A stretch of 10,186 nt of DNA from Legionellales bacterium (GCA_013215905.1 JABSQI010000039.1:1-10186); one strand, 5' to 3'. Shown: positions 1 through 6,798, counted from the stretch's first letter. Numbers and translations are program-made. Notes: generated from the sequence alone by a model not told the origin.

Positions 1-5
1 ACTTT

Positions 6-119
6 TTAGCTATTATCTGCTTGACGGCTTACTCTAACTTTAATTTTGGCAGTAATATCGCTCTCTAGTTGAATTAAAATATCATATTCACCTACAGTAT
101 GAATCGGCCCATCTGGTTA
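6..119 (-). pseudogene. rplI: Remainder of L9 C-terminal domain after in-frame TAA
   Basis: Reading on in the same frame after the TAA at 119-117 gives PDGPIHTVGEYDI (116-78) and then a further 23 residues to a TAA at 8-6. This aligns with the end of E. coli L9 ([20 protein letters not shown]), where the residue replaced by the stop is Leu. With the stop read as a sense codon the protein would be 153 residues, the normal family length. The preserved frame and conserved residues mean the stop is recent, or suppressed, or a sequence error. TAA also ends ttcA, rpsF and mlaF in this window, so a changed genetic code is unlikely. No start codon or ribosome binding site suggests separate translation of this piece. 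Confidence 0.8.
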
Positions 120-467
120 ATTAATATCACTTTTTGCAATTTCAACATTAATTTTTTGTTTAATAGCCACAACAATTTCACGTGCCCCAACAGAACCATA
201 TAAACGTCCTTCATCGCTGGCCATAGCCATAACATCAAATTCTTGTTCTGCTAAAACTTCAGCTTTTTGTTGGGACTCTGTCAAAATAGCATTAGCTTTA
301 ATCTCCAACTCATGTCTACGTTCCTCAAAACGTTCTAAATTCTCTTTATTTGCTACTTCAGCTTTACCAAAAGGTAATAAGTAATTACGCGCAAAGCCTG
401 CTTTTACATGCACTAAATCACCCAATTTACCTAATTTACGAATATGTTCTAATAATATTACTTGCAT
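117..467 (-). CDS. rplI: 50S ribosomal protein L9, truncated by in-frame stop
   Basis: L9 binds 23S rRNA near the L1 stalk and helps limit frameshifting and ribosome crowding. The product opens with the typical L9 start MQVILLEHIRKLGKLGD and has VKAGFARNYLLPFGKA at residues 21-36, the N-domain that binds rRNA, followed by the charged linker helix (about 41-75). The C-domain begins with SDEGRLYGSVGAREI (84-98) and stops after AKSDIN at residue 116, whereas L9 is normally about 148-153 residues. The frame continues correctly beyond the TAA (separate entry), so one base change, TTA Leu to TAA, would explain the truncation. AGGAG lies 6-7 bases before ATG (467-465), and the stop of the upstream DUF2232 gene overlaps this ribosome binding site. 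It is the last gene of the rpsF operon seen here. The N-domain should still fold and bind; the C-domain would be incomplete. A sequence error cannot be excluded. Confidence 0.9.
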   Translation of the reverse strand: MQVILLEHIRKLGKLGDLVHVKAGFARNYLLPFGKAEVANKENLERFEERRHELEIKANAILTESQQKAEVLAEQEFDVMAMASDEGRLYGSVGAREIVVAIKQKINVEIAKSDIN

Positions 468-477
468 AAATTCTCCT

Positions 478-1362
478 CTAACTATGTTCTAAAGATCTAA
501 GATTAAATTGTTTCTCTATAATTGCAGTTATAATTAATAATAAAATAATAGCTGGGGAATATAACATAAAAGATATATAGAAAAACACCAGAATCATTTT
601 ACCATTTTTACGCTTTCCTGCAAGATAATGAATAACGCTCATACCAACAAAAATAAAAGGTAAAAATACTATTGGTAAAAAAGCCTTGGTTAAAGACACA
701 TCAAATAAAGTTCCAACTAAAGCAATTATTAAGCATGTATTTGACACCCAGCTAATAGTAAGATTAATAAATTCTTTTTTAAAACCACCATCATTATACA
801 AGTGCGCCTGAATTACTCTAGCTATCATCATAAGAAATACTATTTCTATCAGCTTTAAAAGTATTATGACCCCAATAAAAAAATTACTTAATATTTCATA
901 AGCTCTGATTAATAAATTAGAATTACTTGAAGTGTCATTTTTTAATTTCATAACTACCTCAAAAATCACAGTTTGTAACGTATTAATTAAATTATTCAAC
1001 CACTCAGGAAAAAAACTATATATGATAACAATACCCAAAATACCCAGAAAAACTAGCAATTCTAATATTAAGGACCAAGATGATGTTTTTCTTAGCACCC
1101 CTGATAGTACCCAAATAGGAATAGCCACTAATATTAAATTCTCTAAAATAAAATGATTGCCATTTAAAAAATAAGCAAGCATAGCCACCATAGCCATGCA
1201 CCCAAGTAATTTTGCCCCTTCTATTTCACCTTTATGCAAAGTAACTAATGACATAATTATCATCGCTACCCAATTCAACAAAACCACCGTAGAACACAGA
1301 ACCATCGCCAATAAAGCGTTGGTTCTTGTTCGCATGATTAATTTTAGAGTATTAACAACCAT
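478..1362 (-). CDS. DUF2232 family polytopic inner-membrane protein
   Basis: A 294-residue membrane protein of the DUF2232 (YybS-like) family, which in many gammaproteobacteria sits between rpsR and rplI. Its function is not established. Hydrophobic segments lie at about residues 17-42, 50-65, 70-89, 97-117, 160-181, 205-220, 226-247 and 256-282. The diagnostic motif ARVIQAHLYNDGGFKKEF is at 181-198, in the loop before the C-terminal membrane segments. The ATG at 1362-1360 lies two bases after the rpsR stop (TAG-TT-ATG) with AGGT just upstream, so translation is probably coupled. A second ATG ten codons in (MRTRTNALL, 1335) is possible but has no clear ribosome binding site. The gene ends in the ribosome binding site of rplI. 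Family assignment is firm; the role is unknown. Confidence 0.85.
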   Translation of the reverse strand: MVVNTLKLIMRTRTNALLAMVLCSTVVLLNWVAMIIMSLVTLHKGEIEGAKLLGCMAMVAMLAYFLNGNHFILENLILVAIPIWVLSGVLRKTSSWSLILELLVFLGILGIVIIYSFFPEWLNNLINTLQTVIFEVVMKLKNDTSSNSNLLIRAYEILSNFFIGVIILLKLIEIVFLMMIARVIQAHLYNDGGFKKEFINLTISWVSNTCLIIALVGTLFDVSLTKAFLPIVFLPFIFVGMSVIHYLAGKRKNGKMILVFFYISFMLYSPAIILLLIITAIIEKQFNLRSLEHS

Positions 1363-1364
1363 AA

Positions 1365-1586
1365 CTACCTGTGATTATCACAATATGGCAATAAAGCCAA
1401 AAATCTCGCATATTTTACTGCTTGGGCAACTTGACGTTGTTGATAGGAAGTTGTCCCTGTAATTCTGCCAGGAACAATTTTACCAGTCTCTGTAATAAAA
1501 TGTCTAAGACTGGCTACATCTTTATAATCAATAGCATGATTATCTTCACCAGTAAATTTGCCAACTTTCTTTTTATTGTGTCTCAT
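1365..1586 (-). CDS. rpsR: 30S ribosomal protein S18
   Basis: S18 forms a heterodimer with S6 and binds the central domain (platform) of 16S rRNA. The 73-residue product carries the S18 core [20 protein letters not shown] (18-37), then [18 protein letters not shown] (38-55) and ARFLALLPY (60-68). The N-terminus is a little shorter than E. coli S18 and the usual RRRKFC segment is replaced by NKKKVGKF, so the N-terminal Cys is absent. AGGAG stands 8 bases before ATG (1586-1584). The gene follows rpsF by about 20 bases and is followed after two bases by the DUF2232 gene, in one operon. Confidence 0.96.
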   Translation of the reverse strand: MRHNKKKVGKFTGEDNHAIDYKDVASLRHFITETGKIVPGRITGTTSYQQRQVAQAVKYARFLALLPYCDNHR

Positions 1587-1606
1587 ATATAAATCTCCTA
1601 AATAAA

Positions 1607-1951
1607 TTATAATTTATCTTCTTTATTCTTTTTTGCTTGCTTAAATAAAATAGATGGTTCTGTAATCGCGTTATTTCTCTTTATAATTAAATTTCTTATA
1701 ATAACGTCATTAAATTTAAAGAGATCTTTTAACTCTTTTAAACTATCATTCGAGCATTCTATGTTAATCAAAGCATAATGTGCCTTATAAACTTTATTTA
1801 TGGGATACTCTAGCTGTCTTCTACCACAATCTTCTTTACGGTGAACTTTTCCGCCACCCTGCTTGATTGAGTCACAATAACGATCTAACATACTAGGTAC
1901 TTGATCTGACTGATCAGGATGCACTAAAAATACAATTTCATAGTGTCTCAT
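1607..1951 (-). CDS. rpsF: 30S ribosomal protein S6
   Basis: S6 partners S18 on the 30S platform. The 114-residue protein has the family start [19 protein letters not shown] (1-19), the central [20 protein letters not shown] (32-51), and [10 protein letters not shown] (58-67) before the conserved [11 protein letters not shown] (82-92). The C-terminal tail is lysine-rich, as is common; the glutamate tail that RimK extends in E. coli is not evident. It is the first gene of the operon: TAGGAG lies 6 bases before ATG (1951-1949), and the ribosome binding site is part of the predicted S6:S18-binding leader structure, which implies feedback control of translation. Confidence 0.97.
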   Translation of the reverse strand: MRHYEIVFLVHPDQSDQVPSMLDRYCDSIKQGGGKVHRKEDCGRRQLEYPINKVYKAHYALINIECSNDSLKELKDLFKFNDVIIRNLIIKRNNAITEPSILFKQAKKNKEDKL

Positions 1952-1954
1952 AAT

Positions 1955-2010
1955 TTACTCCTACGGGTTTTGATATCTTCTAAACAATAAAGATATCAGG
2001 ATTAATTTAA
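1955..2010 (-). promoter_or_regulatory. S6:S18-binding autoregulatory leader RNA of rpsF
   Basis: On the minus-strand transcript a perfect 9-bp stem, UGAUAUCUU (1998-1990) with AAGAUAUCA (1979-1971), closes a 10-base loop. Outside it, UCC(U) at 2001-1998 can pair with (A)GGA at 1962-1959, leaving a 3'-side asymmetric bulge that contains ACCCG (C1966-C1965-G1964). Published work describes an rpsF leader motif bound by the S6:S18 complex, with two helices flanking a bulge containing CCG near the ribosome binding site. The layout here matches that description, and the outer helix includes the TAGGAG ribosome binding site. Binding of free S6:S18 should therefore hide the site. The pairing is seen in the sequence; the binding is inferred. 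Confidence 0.62.
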
Positions 2011-2016
2011 GCATTA

Positions 2017-2045
2017 ATTGTACAAAATCCAATTGTGAAAATCAA
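2017..2045 (-). promoter_or_regulatory. Sigma70-type promoter of the rpsF operon
   Basis: Read on the minus strand, TTGATT (2045-2040) and TACAAT (2022-2017) are separated by exactly 17 bases. Transcription would start near 2010, right at the 5' edge of the predicted S6:S18 leader and about 60 bases before the rpsF ATG. Both hexamers match the sigma70 consensus at four or five of six positions. Confidence 0.6.
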
Positions 2046-2294
2046 AAATATTAAAACCATTAATGCTAAATATTTAACCATTTCACTACTAATAATACTA
2101 TAATATCTAACAATAGCTCTTTTATAAATCCACTAGAAAGAATACTATTAGGGATATTAATAACAATTTTTTTTAGTTAATCCCCACTTGAATAAATCTC
2201 CCTTATTGCAAGACATGTAAAAATTTAGCCTATTAAGCTATAAATATTCTTAAACATTCCCTATAATACCCAAAATCAATTTCATAGAAAGCTA
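2046..2294. other. Intergenic region upstream of ttcA, no gene seen
   Basis: AT-rich spacer between the divergent rpsF operon and ttcA. I find no convincing small gene. It holds a run of eight T (2167-2174) inside an imperfect inverted repeat, GGGATATTAA (2151-2160) with TTAATCCC (2177-2184). A TATAAT (2262-2267) could be the ttcA -10, but it has no clear -35 at 16-18 bases; a TTGCAA at 2206-2211 with TATTAA at 2231-2236 is another weak option. The 15 bases 2257-2271 recur exactly inside ttcA (2868-2882). Confidence 0.4.
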
Positions 2295-3083
2295 GTGAAA
2301 AATAAACTTGAAACAAAATTAATGCACTATATAGGCAAAGCAGTTGCCGATTACAAACTAATTGAGACTGGAGACAGAGTAATGGTTTGTGTATCAGGGG
2401 GTAAAGATTCTCTTACTTTACTAAGCATCTTAAAAATGATGCAAATTCGAAGCAATAACAAGTTTGAAATTTTTTCATTTACTTTAGATCAAAAACAGCC
2501 CGGTTGGGATGATAGTAAATTAAAACAATGGTTAATAGATAGTAAGATAAATTTTACCATCCATGCTGAAGACACATACTCCATTGTCACTGATAAAATC
2601 CCTCAAAATAAAACATATTGTTCACTTTGCTCTAGATTAAGAAGAGGAATAATATACAATTACGCTACAGAACACGGCTTTAACAAAATAGCTTTTGGTC
2701 ATCATCGTGATGATTTAATAAATACTTTGTTAATGTCAATTATGTATAATGGGCAGATTAAGTCTATGCCACCTAAGTTACTATCCGATGACAAACGCAA
2801 TATTGTTATTAGACCAATGGTATATTGCCAAGAAAAAGATATTGCAGAATATGCTAGCGCAAAGAATTTCCCTATAATACCCTGTAACTTGTGTGGTTCC
2901 CAAGAGAACCTAATTCGTAAAAAAGTGGACAATTTAATTAAAAATTTATCCAAAGAAAACCCTAAAATCCCGAGCAATATGCTACATGCTCTTTCATCTT
3001 TACAACCCAGCCAATTAATGGATCAAAATCATTTTGATTTTAAGTCCTTAACAAATACCAGTACCAATAATTTTATTATCTAA
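2295..3083 (+). CDS. ttcA: tRNA 2-thiocytidine(32) synthetase TtcA
   Basis: TtcA is a cytoplasmic ATP- and iron-sulfur-dependent enzyme that thiolates cytidine 32 of certain tRNAs. The 262-residue product has the PP-loop SGGKDS at 34-39, LDQKQPG at 64-70, the first cluster pair C109/C112 in [10 protein letters not shown], the GHHRDD motif at 135-140, PPKLLSDD at 159-166, and a further CNLCGSQ pair (C197/C200). All family motifs are present. It is shorter than E. coli TtcA mainly at both ends, ending soon after the FDFK segment. The start is GTG at 2295 with only a weak GA-rich ribosome binding site; the next in-frame ATG (2322) would still leave all motifs. It is divergent from rpsF, and a separate promoter follows its stop. 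Confidence 0.94.
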   Translation: MKNKLETKLMHYIGKAVADYKLIETGDRVMVCVSGGKDSLTLLSILKMMQIRSNNKFEIFSFTLDQKQPGWDDSKLKQWLIDSKINFTIHAEDTYSIVTDKIPQNKTYCSLCSRLRRGIIYNYATEHGFNKIAFGHHRDDLINTLLMSIMYNGQIKSMPPKLLSDDKRNIVIRPMVYCQEKDIAEYASAKNFPIIPCNLCGSQENLIRKKVDNLIKNLSKENPKIPSNMLHALSSLQPSQLMDQNHFDFKSLTNTSTNNFII

Positions 3084-3086
3084 TAA

Positions 3087-3115
3087 TTGACAATCACTAG
3101 ATAAAAGAGTAATTT
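3087..3115 (+). promoter_or_regulatory. Possible promoter for the small basic protein gene
   Basis: A perfect -35 hexamer TTGACA (3087-3092) lies four bases after the ttcA stop. Seventeen bases on is TAATTT (3110-3115), a poor -10. Transcription would start near 3122, shortly before the AAGGA (3133-3137) that precedes the TTG start of the next gene. The -35 is clear; the -10 is weak. Confidence 0.35.
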
Positions 3116-3144
3116 GAAATAGGAAATACATTAAGGAATATGTA

Positions 3145-3561
3145 TTGGAAATAGGCAGAAGAATGGCTACACACCTAAAAGACACTCTCAGCTATCTTGG
3201 TAATATAAAAATACAACGAACAAAAAACCCACATGTTGGCCTTAGAAAAATAAGGGTAGCAATTGATAGAAATAAGCATTATACAAAAATAACTAAAGAA
3301 ATTTTAAAAAAACAAAATAAAAATCTAACACCAATTGTGGCAAAAAAAATTGACAAAGAACAAACACTAGAAGCAATATCTGAACTTAAACAAGATCTAC
3401 AAGAACTGCATCAATCACTAGAATTACTCAAATCACAAGAACAAGATCTACTAACATACACCAAAGGAGAGCAACATAATAACTCTAAAAAAAGAAATAT
3501 CAGCAAGAAAAAACTGAATCAAGCCTTAAAATCTAGAAAATATACCAAAAAAGCTATCTAG
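3145..3561 (+). CDS. Hypothetical small basic coiled-coil protein
   Basis: I do not recognise this 138-residue protein. It has no signal peptide or membrane segment. The N-terminal 60 residues are basic and include the candidate core LGNIKIQRTKNPHVGLRK (18-35). Residues about 68-105 are rich in Leu, Glu and Gln with heptad-like spacing (LEAISELKQDLQELHQSLEL), suggesting a coiled coil. The last 30 residues are almost all Lys, Asn, Ser and Arg. Such a composition suits a nucleic-acid- or ribosome-binding role, or an effector, but nothing decides between them. The start given is TTG at 3145 with AAGGA 7 bases upstream; an ATG at 3163 (MATHLKDTLSYLG) is a good alternative. It lies between ttcA and the autotransporter gene with its own possible promoter. 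Confidence 0.55.
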   Translation: MEIGRRMATHLKDTLSYLGNIKIQRTKNPHVGLRKIRVAIDRNKHYTKITKEILKKQNKNLTPIVAKKIDKEQTLEAISELKQDLQELHQSLELLKSQEQDLLTYTKGEQHNNSKKRNISKKKLNQALKSRKYTKKAI

Positions 3562-3678
3562 AACCTTGCATAGAAAATATGTGAGATTTGCAAAACTTAA
3601 AATCTATTTACATAAATAAAAATATAAATAATCCACCTACGCATATTTATAAATAACTTAGGGACACATTTATGCTTT

Positions 3679-3717
3679 AATATTGTACTTTGAACTGTTT
3701 TGTTATGGTACAATATT
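3679..3717 (+). promoter_or_regulatory. Extended -10 promoter inside a 10-bp inverted repeat
   Basis: AATATTGTAC (3679-3688) and GTACAATATT (3708-3717) form a perfect 10-bp inverted repeat around 19 bases. The right arm contains TACAAT (3709-3714) preceded by TGG, an extended -10 (TGn-TACAAT). Transcription would begin near 3721, about 34 bases before the ATG of the autotransporter gene at 3755. The repeat could be an operator bound by a dimeric regulator or a hairpin; its position over the -10 favours an operator. No good -35 is present at 17 bases. Confidence 0.45.
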
Positions 3718-3754
3718 TACTAATTGGACTAAAATCACTTACACTTTAAAATTC

Positions 3755-4087
3755 ATGCATATTATATTAACTTTTATATTTAGCTCCTTAATTCTATTAG
3801 GAAATTGCTTTGGGTATGCTCCTAAAATAGATGCGGAATATAAAGGAGGAAACAAACGCCATATTGGCAGATACGGAATCTTAATTCCAGTATACAAAAT
3901 AAAATCAGGTATTTTATTCACTAATCTTTTCTTAATGCACGACAGCAAATCAAGTATTGAAGGTAATTTTGGCTTAGGTCTTAGAAAAAAATACAGAATA
4001 AAGCAATTTTGGGTACCTACGGATTCTGGGATATTAGAAGAATCAAAGATGTTTCAAAAAAAATCCATCAACTTACGATTGGAATAG
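3755..4087 (+). CDS. Inverse autotransporter, 5' fragment (signal peptide and start of barrel)
   Basis: The first piece of a split invasin/intimin-type gene. Residues 1 to about 20 (MHIILTFIFSSLILLGNCFG) are a hydrophobic export signal. They are followed by the start of the inverse-autotransporter beta-domain: NKRHIGRYGILIPVY, then GILFTNLFLM, then the family signature SSIEGNFGLGLRKK, ending near residue 79. After AAA-AAA (3986-3991) the zero frame leaves the family (YRIKQFWVPTD) and stops at TAG 4085-4087, giving 110 residues. The conserved barrel continues in the -1 frame (next fragment). The ATG at 3755 has no clear ribosome binding site; the frame is open upstream to a TTG at 3683, but that lies inside the promoter repeat. 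If expressed as is, the product would be a secreted, partial barrel. Confidence 0.75.
   Translation: MHIILTFIFSSLILLGNCFGYAPKIDAEYKGGNKRHIGRYGILIPVYKIKSGILFTNLFLMHDSKSSIEGNFGLGLRKKYRIKQFWVPTDSGILEESKMFQKKSINLRLE
3985..3991 (+). other. A7 slippery run joining the two autotransporter frames
   Basis: The run of seven A is phased as A-AAA-AAA, a known type of -1 slippery heptamer. Slipping back one base, or adding one A in the mRNA or DNA, changes the reading to RKKIQNKAILGTYGFWD, which matches the beta-domain family (compare ILGAYGFFDRR in invasin-like proteins). An AGGT at 3976-3979 just upstream could act as a stimulator, though the spacing is shorter than in dnaX. The alternatives are a fixed one-base deletion, phase variation, or a homopolymer sequencing error. 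Confidence 0.7.
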
Positions 4088-6069
4088 AATACTTAACTCA
4101 ACATTTCGAAACAAGGTTCAATGGATATTTACCACAAAATAAAAGGTTCCTATTTAATACTTCCGCAGTAAGAAAGAATCCTGTCAGATTAACTAGAAAC
4201 TACAATGCGACCACTGGCAACACAACCCAAACTGTTGACTATAATGCTGACACTGTTAACAAATATCAAATTCCACTTGCAGGATTTGACTTTGAAATTG
4301 GAAGCAATTTTTTCAATAAATTTGAAACTCATGTAGCTTATTACCACTTCAATGGTAGAAAAGGCGCTAAATCTGTCAATGGTTGGAGAATGAGAGGAAG
4401 TATTTATGTATATAATCAAGGCAACCAAAGGTTTGATATCCAAGGAGAAGTAAATTATGACAATGTGAGAAAATGGAGTAATTATTTGGGGATTAAATTT
4501 ACTTGGGCTCTTGGTAATAAAAATAATAAAATTATTAGAAACTCTCTTGACGACAAAATGACCATACGAGATGTAGATGTCATTGCAAATTCTTCAACCG
4601 AAATTTTGCCTTCTAATACTATAATTTCTCAATTTGAAGAAACAGCTGGTTTTGCTATTGCTGCTCTTGGTCAGGATGAAATCAAGACGCTAGGGTTAAA
4701 AAACGCTACTATTGAAGGTAATGCTATTCATACTAAATGGGATACTGACAGTGAAATCAATGAGGTAATAGCAATATTAAATACAAATGCTTCAAATAAC
4801 TCCTACAACTTAATGGGTAAAATTACTCAAGATGGACAAGGAAACATTAAATTTTTACCTCTAATTAATTCTAAAGATAATTCTATCAATATAGAAGTTA
4901 GTAATGAGATAGCAAAATTATTTTCATTACACAGCGGTTATACTACAAAACAGATAGAGCAGGATATATTAGCTAATACTGCTCAGCAACAACAAGCATA
5001 TATTAATTCATATAAACAAGGGAAAATTAATAAACAAAGTGCTTCAACTGTATCTCTGACAATTACTAAAAATATTATATTCAAGGATATCAATAAATAT
5101 ATCTACCGAAATCCAAATAGAACATATAGAGCTACCAGCGAAGATTTAAGAAATGATGAATGTGCTGTATATGGTGAAGGATATTATCGAGTTCCAATAG
5201 TAATTACTGATCCACAAACCCGTTGGCTTGATTTACCTGATACACCTTTGAGCTTCAAGATGTCAAATACTGTATTTAATAAATTGCCCCAAGCTATTAA
5301 AGATAAAATTAAGGAATATGAAAAAAGTCATAATATTAATATTGATATAAATAATATCGAAATTATCTATGCAAGCCAAAATCTAACTTTTGGTTCAGAT
5401 GCAGAAGATAATCCTGATCCTAATAACCCTGCTAAAATACCTCTAAATGCTAATGAACCTGCAAGAATTAGATATCATGCTTATGATCATAATGACTCTC
5501 CTCAGAATACTATTGACCCGTATTCTAGAACAAGTTTGCGAGAAATATATGTCATGCCAATCAATGGTAATACTATGACACCTATTGCTAATGGAACAGA
5601 CCAAAGTACCCACACTCATTCATTTAACAACAACGATAATCATGGGAATCTTTTATATCGTTACAACGTCTGGTCCCCTAGAAATAGTGGTAATATACCT
5701 GATAATGTATATTATCCCACCAATAGAACACCAGCAAGTACCAGAAGAAATCAACCTCCAGGGGCTTTTTATAGTCTTGGAATACAAAAAGGTACCCCAT
5801 CTCATCCTTCTACTGGTAAACAAGTAATTATCACTTATCATCAAATATTAGAAAAGAGTGATCTAATAAAAATGGAAGATATAAATACTCATGGAAAAAA
5901 TATAGAAAAATTAAAAGCTAAGTTAAACACCTATATAACAGGAGTTACCCACACCAACAATAATTATCCAGGGATTGATAATACTCATAATTTTATTAGT
6001 AATATTACACCTTTTGCTAAATTAAATGGGATCTCATATACCAATAATAGATTTGAAATAGATATATAA
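4009..6069 (+). CDS. Inverse autotransporter, 3' fragment (rest of barrel and passenger)
   Basis: Given from a TTG at 4009, but the family match already starts at 3991 in this frame, so 4009 is probably not a true start. Residues 1-170 complete the outer-membrane beta-domain: GTYGFWDIRR, QLTIGIEYLT, FETRFNGYLPQNKR (the typical NGYLP motif), then alternating strands such as ETHVAYYHF and RGSIYVYNQ, to YLGIKFTWALG at 159-169. About 515 residues of passenger follow, Asn-, Ile- and Thr-rich, with one Cys (ECAVYGEGYYR). I recognise no Ig-like repeats or C-type lectin domain in it. In this family the N-terminal barrel anchors in the outer membrane and the C-terminal passenger faces outward, usually as an adhesin. 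Joined to the 5' fragment through the A7 run, the protein would be about 771 residues. It ends 42 bases from the convergent peptidase gene. Confidence 0.85.
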   Translation: MGTYGFWDIRRIKDVSKKIHQLTIGIEYLTQHFETRFNGYLPQNKRFLFNTSAVRKNPVRLTRNYNATTGNTTQTVDYNADTVNKYQIPLAGFDFEIGSNFFNKFETHVAYYHFNGRKGAKSVNGWRMRGSIYVYNQGNQRFDIQGEVNYDNVRKWSNYLGIKFTWALGNKNNKIIRNSLDDKMTIRDVDVIANSSTEILPSNTIISQFEETAGFAIAALGQDEIKTLGLKNATIEGNAIHTKWDTDSEINEVIAILNTNASNNSYNLMGKITQDGQGNIKFLPLINSKDNSINIEVSNEIAKLFSLHSGYTTKQIEQDILANTAQQQQAYINSYKQGKINKQSASTVSLTITKNIIFKDINKYIYRNPNRTYRATSEDLRNDECAVYGEGYYRVPIVITDPQTRWLDLPDTPLSFKMSNTVFNKLPQAIKDKIKEYEKSHNINIDINNIEIIYASQNLTFGSDAEDNPDPNNPAKIPLNANEPARIRYHAYDHNDSPQNTIDPYSRTSLREIYVMPINGNTMTPIANGTDQSTHTHSFNNNDNHGNLLYRYNVWSPRNSGNIPDNVYYPTNRTPASTRRNQPPGAFYSLGIQKGTPSHPSTGKQVIITYHQILEKSDLIKMEDINTHGKNIEKLKAKLNTYITGVTHTNNNYPGIDNTHNFISNITPFAKLNGISYTNNRFEIDI

Positions 6070-6111
6070 GAAATATTTTAGTAGATTATAAATTTATATT
6101 CTTGTTAGCTA

Positions 6112-6798
6112 CTAATCTAACCAACTAAAATTCAATCTAGCATAAGAGCACAACTCCTTTTTGTTCTTAGCATAATTTTTGTCATACCTACTAACTAATT
6201 CCCAAAACTTACTACTATGATCAAGATAAACTGTATGACATAGCTCATGAATTAAAACGTAACGGCTCAAATGCTTTGGTAAAAATAACAATTTATAATT
6301 TATACTTATATCTTTATTGGCTGAACAGCTACCCCAGATCCCAGTTTGCCCCCTTATCGAAGCATAACGATAATCGATCTTTATATCCTTACTAATAGAA
6401 TCTAAACATGGCAATAAAACTGCCCTAGCTAAATTAAATAACCATAACTTGATAGTTTTTTTAAAATTGTTTTCTGTAATATTCCCAACAATAACTATCG
6501 AAGAACCTGGCCTTTCAATATAACTACACTTACCTTTGCTAGATAAGTAGCTTACTGCATACTCTTTTTGTAAAAATTTAACAAATATATTCTTTGGATA
6601 AAAAAATTCTTGCTTTGGATTTTTTTTGATCTGTTTCAACAACCAACTTTTGTTAAGCTGAATAAATTTATCTATATCTATCTTAGATTTTTCAGGAATG
6701 ATAACCTCTATACCTTTTACACTTGTATAGGCGATTTGTGGTCTTTTAGCCTTTTTGCTTATTCTTACTTGATAATCTAATAGAGCGGTATTATCCAT
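6112..6798 (-). CDS. YgjP-type (DUF45) zinc metallopeptidase
   Basis: A 228-residue cytoplasmic protein of the YgjP/DUF45 group. It has the family core IRGQTGIWGSCSANKDISIN (148-167, with WGSCS at 155-159), the zinc motif HELCH at 184-188 and the third ligand region with H194 (YLDHSSKFW). The N-terminal half carries the usual beta-rich segment (VRISKKAKRPQIAYTSVKGI). Substrates of the family are poorly known. The ATG at 6798-6796 follows the lipoprotein stop by eight bases with a weak ribosome binding site, so it is likely the last gene of the MCE transport operon. All catalytic residues are intact. A functional link to lipid transport is not shown by the sequence. Confidence 0.85.
   Translation of the reverse strand: MDNTALLDYQVRISKKAKRPQIAYTSVKGIEVIIPEKSKIDIDKFIQLNKSWLLKQIKKNPKQEFFYPKNIFVKFLQKEYAVSYLSSKGKCSYIERPGSSIVIVGNITENNFKKTIKLWLFNLARAVLLPCLDSISKDIKIDYRYASIRGQTGIWGSCSANKDISINYKLLFLPKHLSRYVLIHELCHTVYLDHSSKFWELVSRYDKNYAKNKKELCSYARLNFSWLD

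Noticed and set aside
6..119. Alternative genetic code (TAA as sense) to explain rplI
   Set aside because: TAA is the natural end of ttcA, rpsF, the MlaF-type gene and the autotransporter in this window.
932..1156. Open frames on the strand opposite the DUF2232 gene
   Set aside because: They have no family resemblance, no ribosome binding site, and lie over a well-supported gene; the same holds for the open frames opposite or overlapping ttcA, the autotransporter and the ATPase.
3623..3651. Inverted repeat TATAAATA / TATTTATA after the small basic gene
   Set aside because: Pure A/T arms of eight bases are expected by chance in this composition, and no T-tract follows.
3683..3754. TTG at 3683 as start of the autotransporter
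   Set aside because: It lies inside the inverted repeat and upstream of the likely transcript start; the ATG at 3755 begins directly with a signal peptide.
4009..4011. TTG at 4009 as an independent start of the large autotransporter frame
   Set aside because: The family match runs upstream of it in this frame to 3991, and a start here would lack the signal peptide and first barrel strands.
6078..6115. Inverted repeat TTAGTAG / CTACTAA as a shared terminator between convergent genes
   Set aside because: The stem is only seven AT-rich pairs with a 24-base loop and no T-run after it on either strand, so it is too weak to call.
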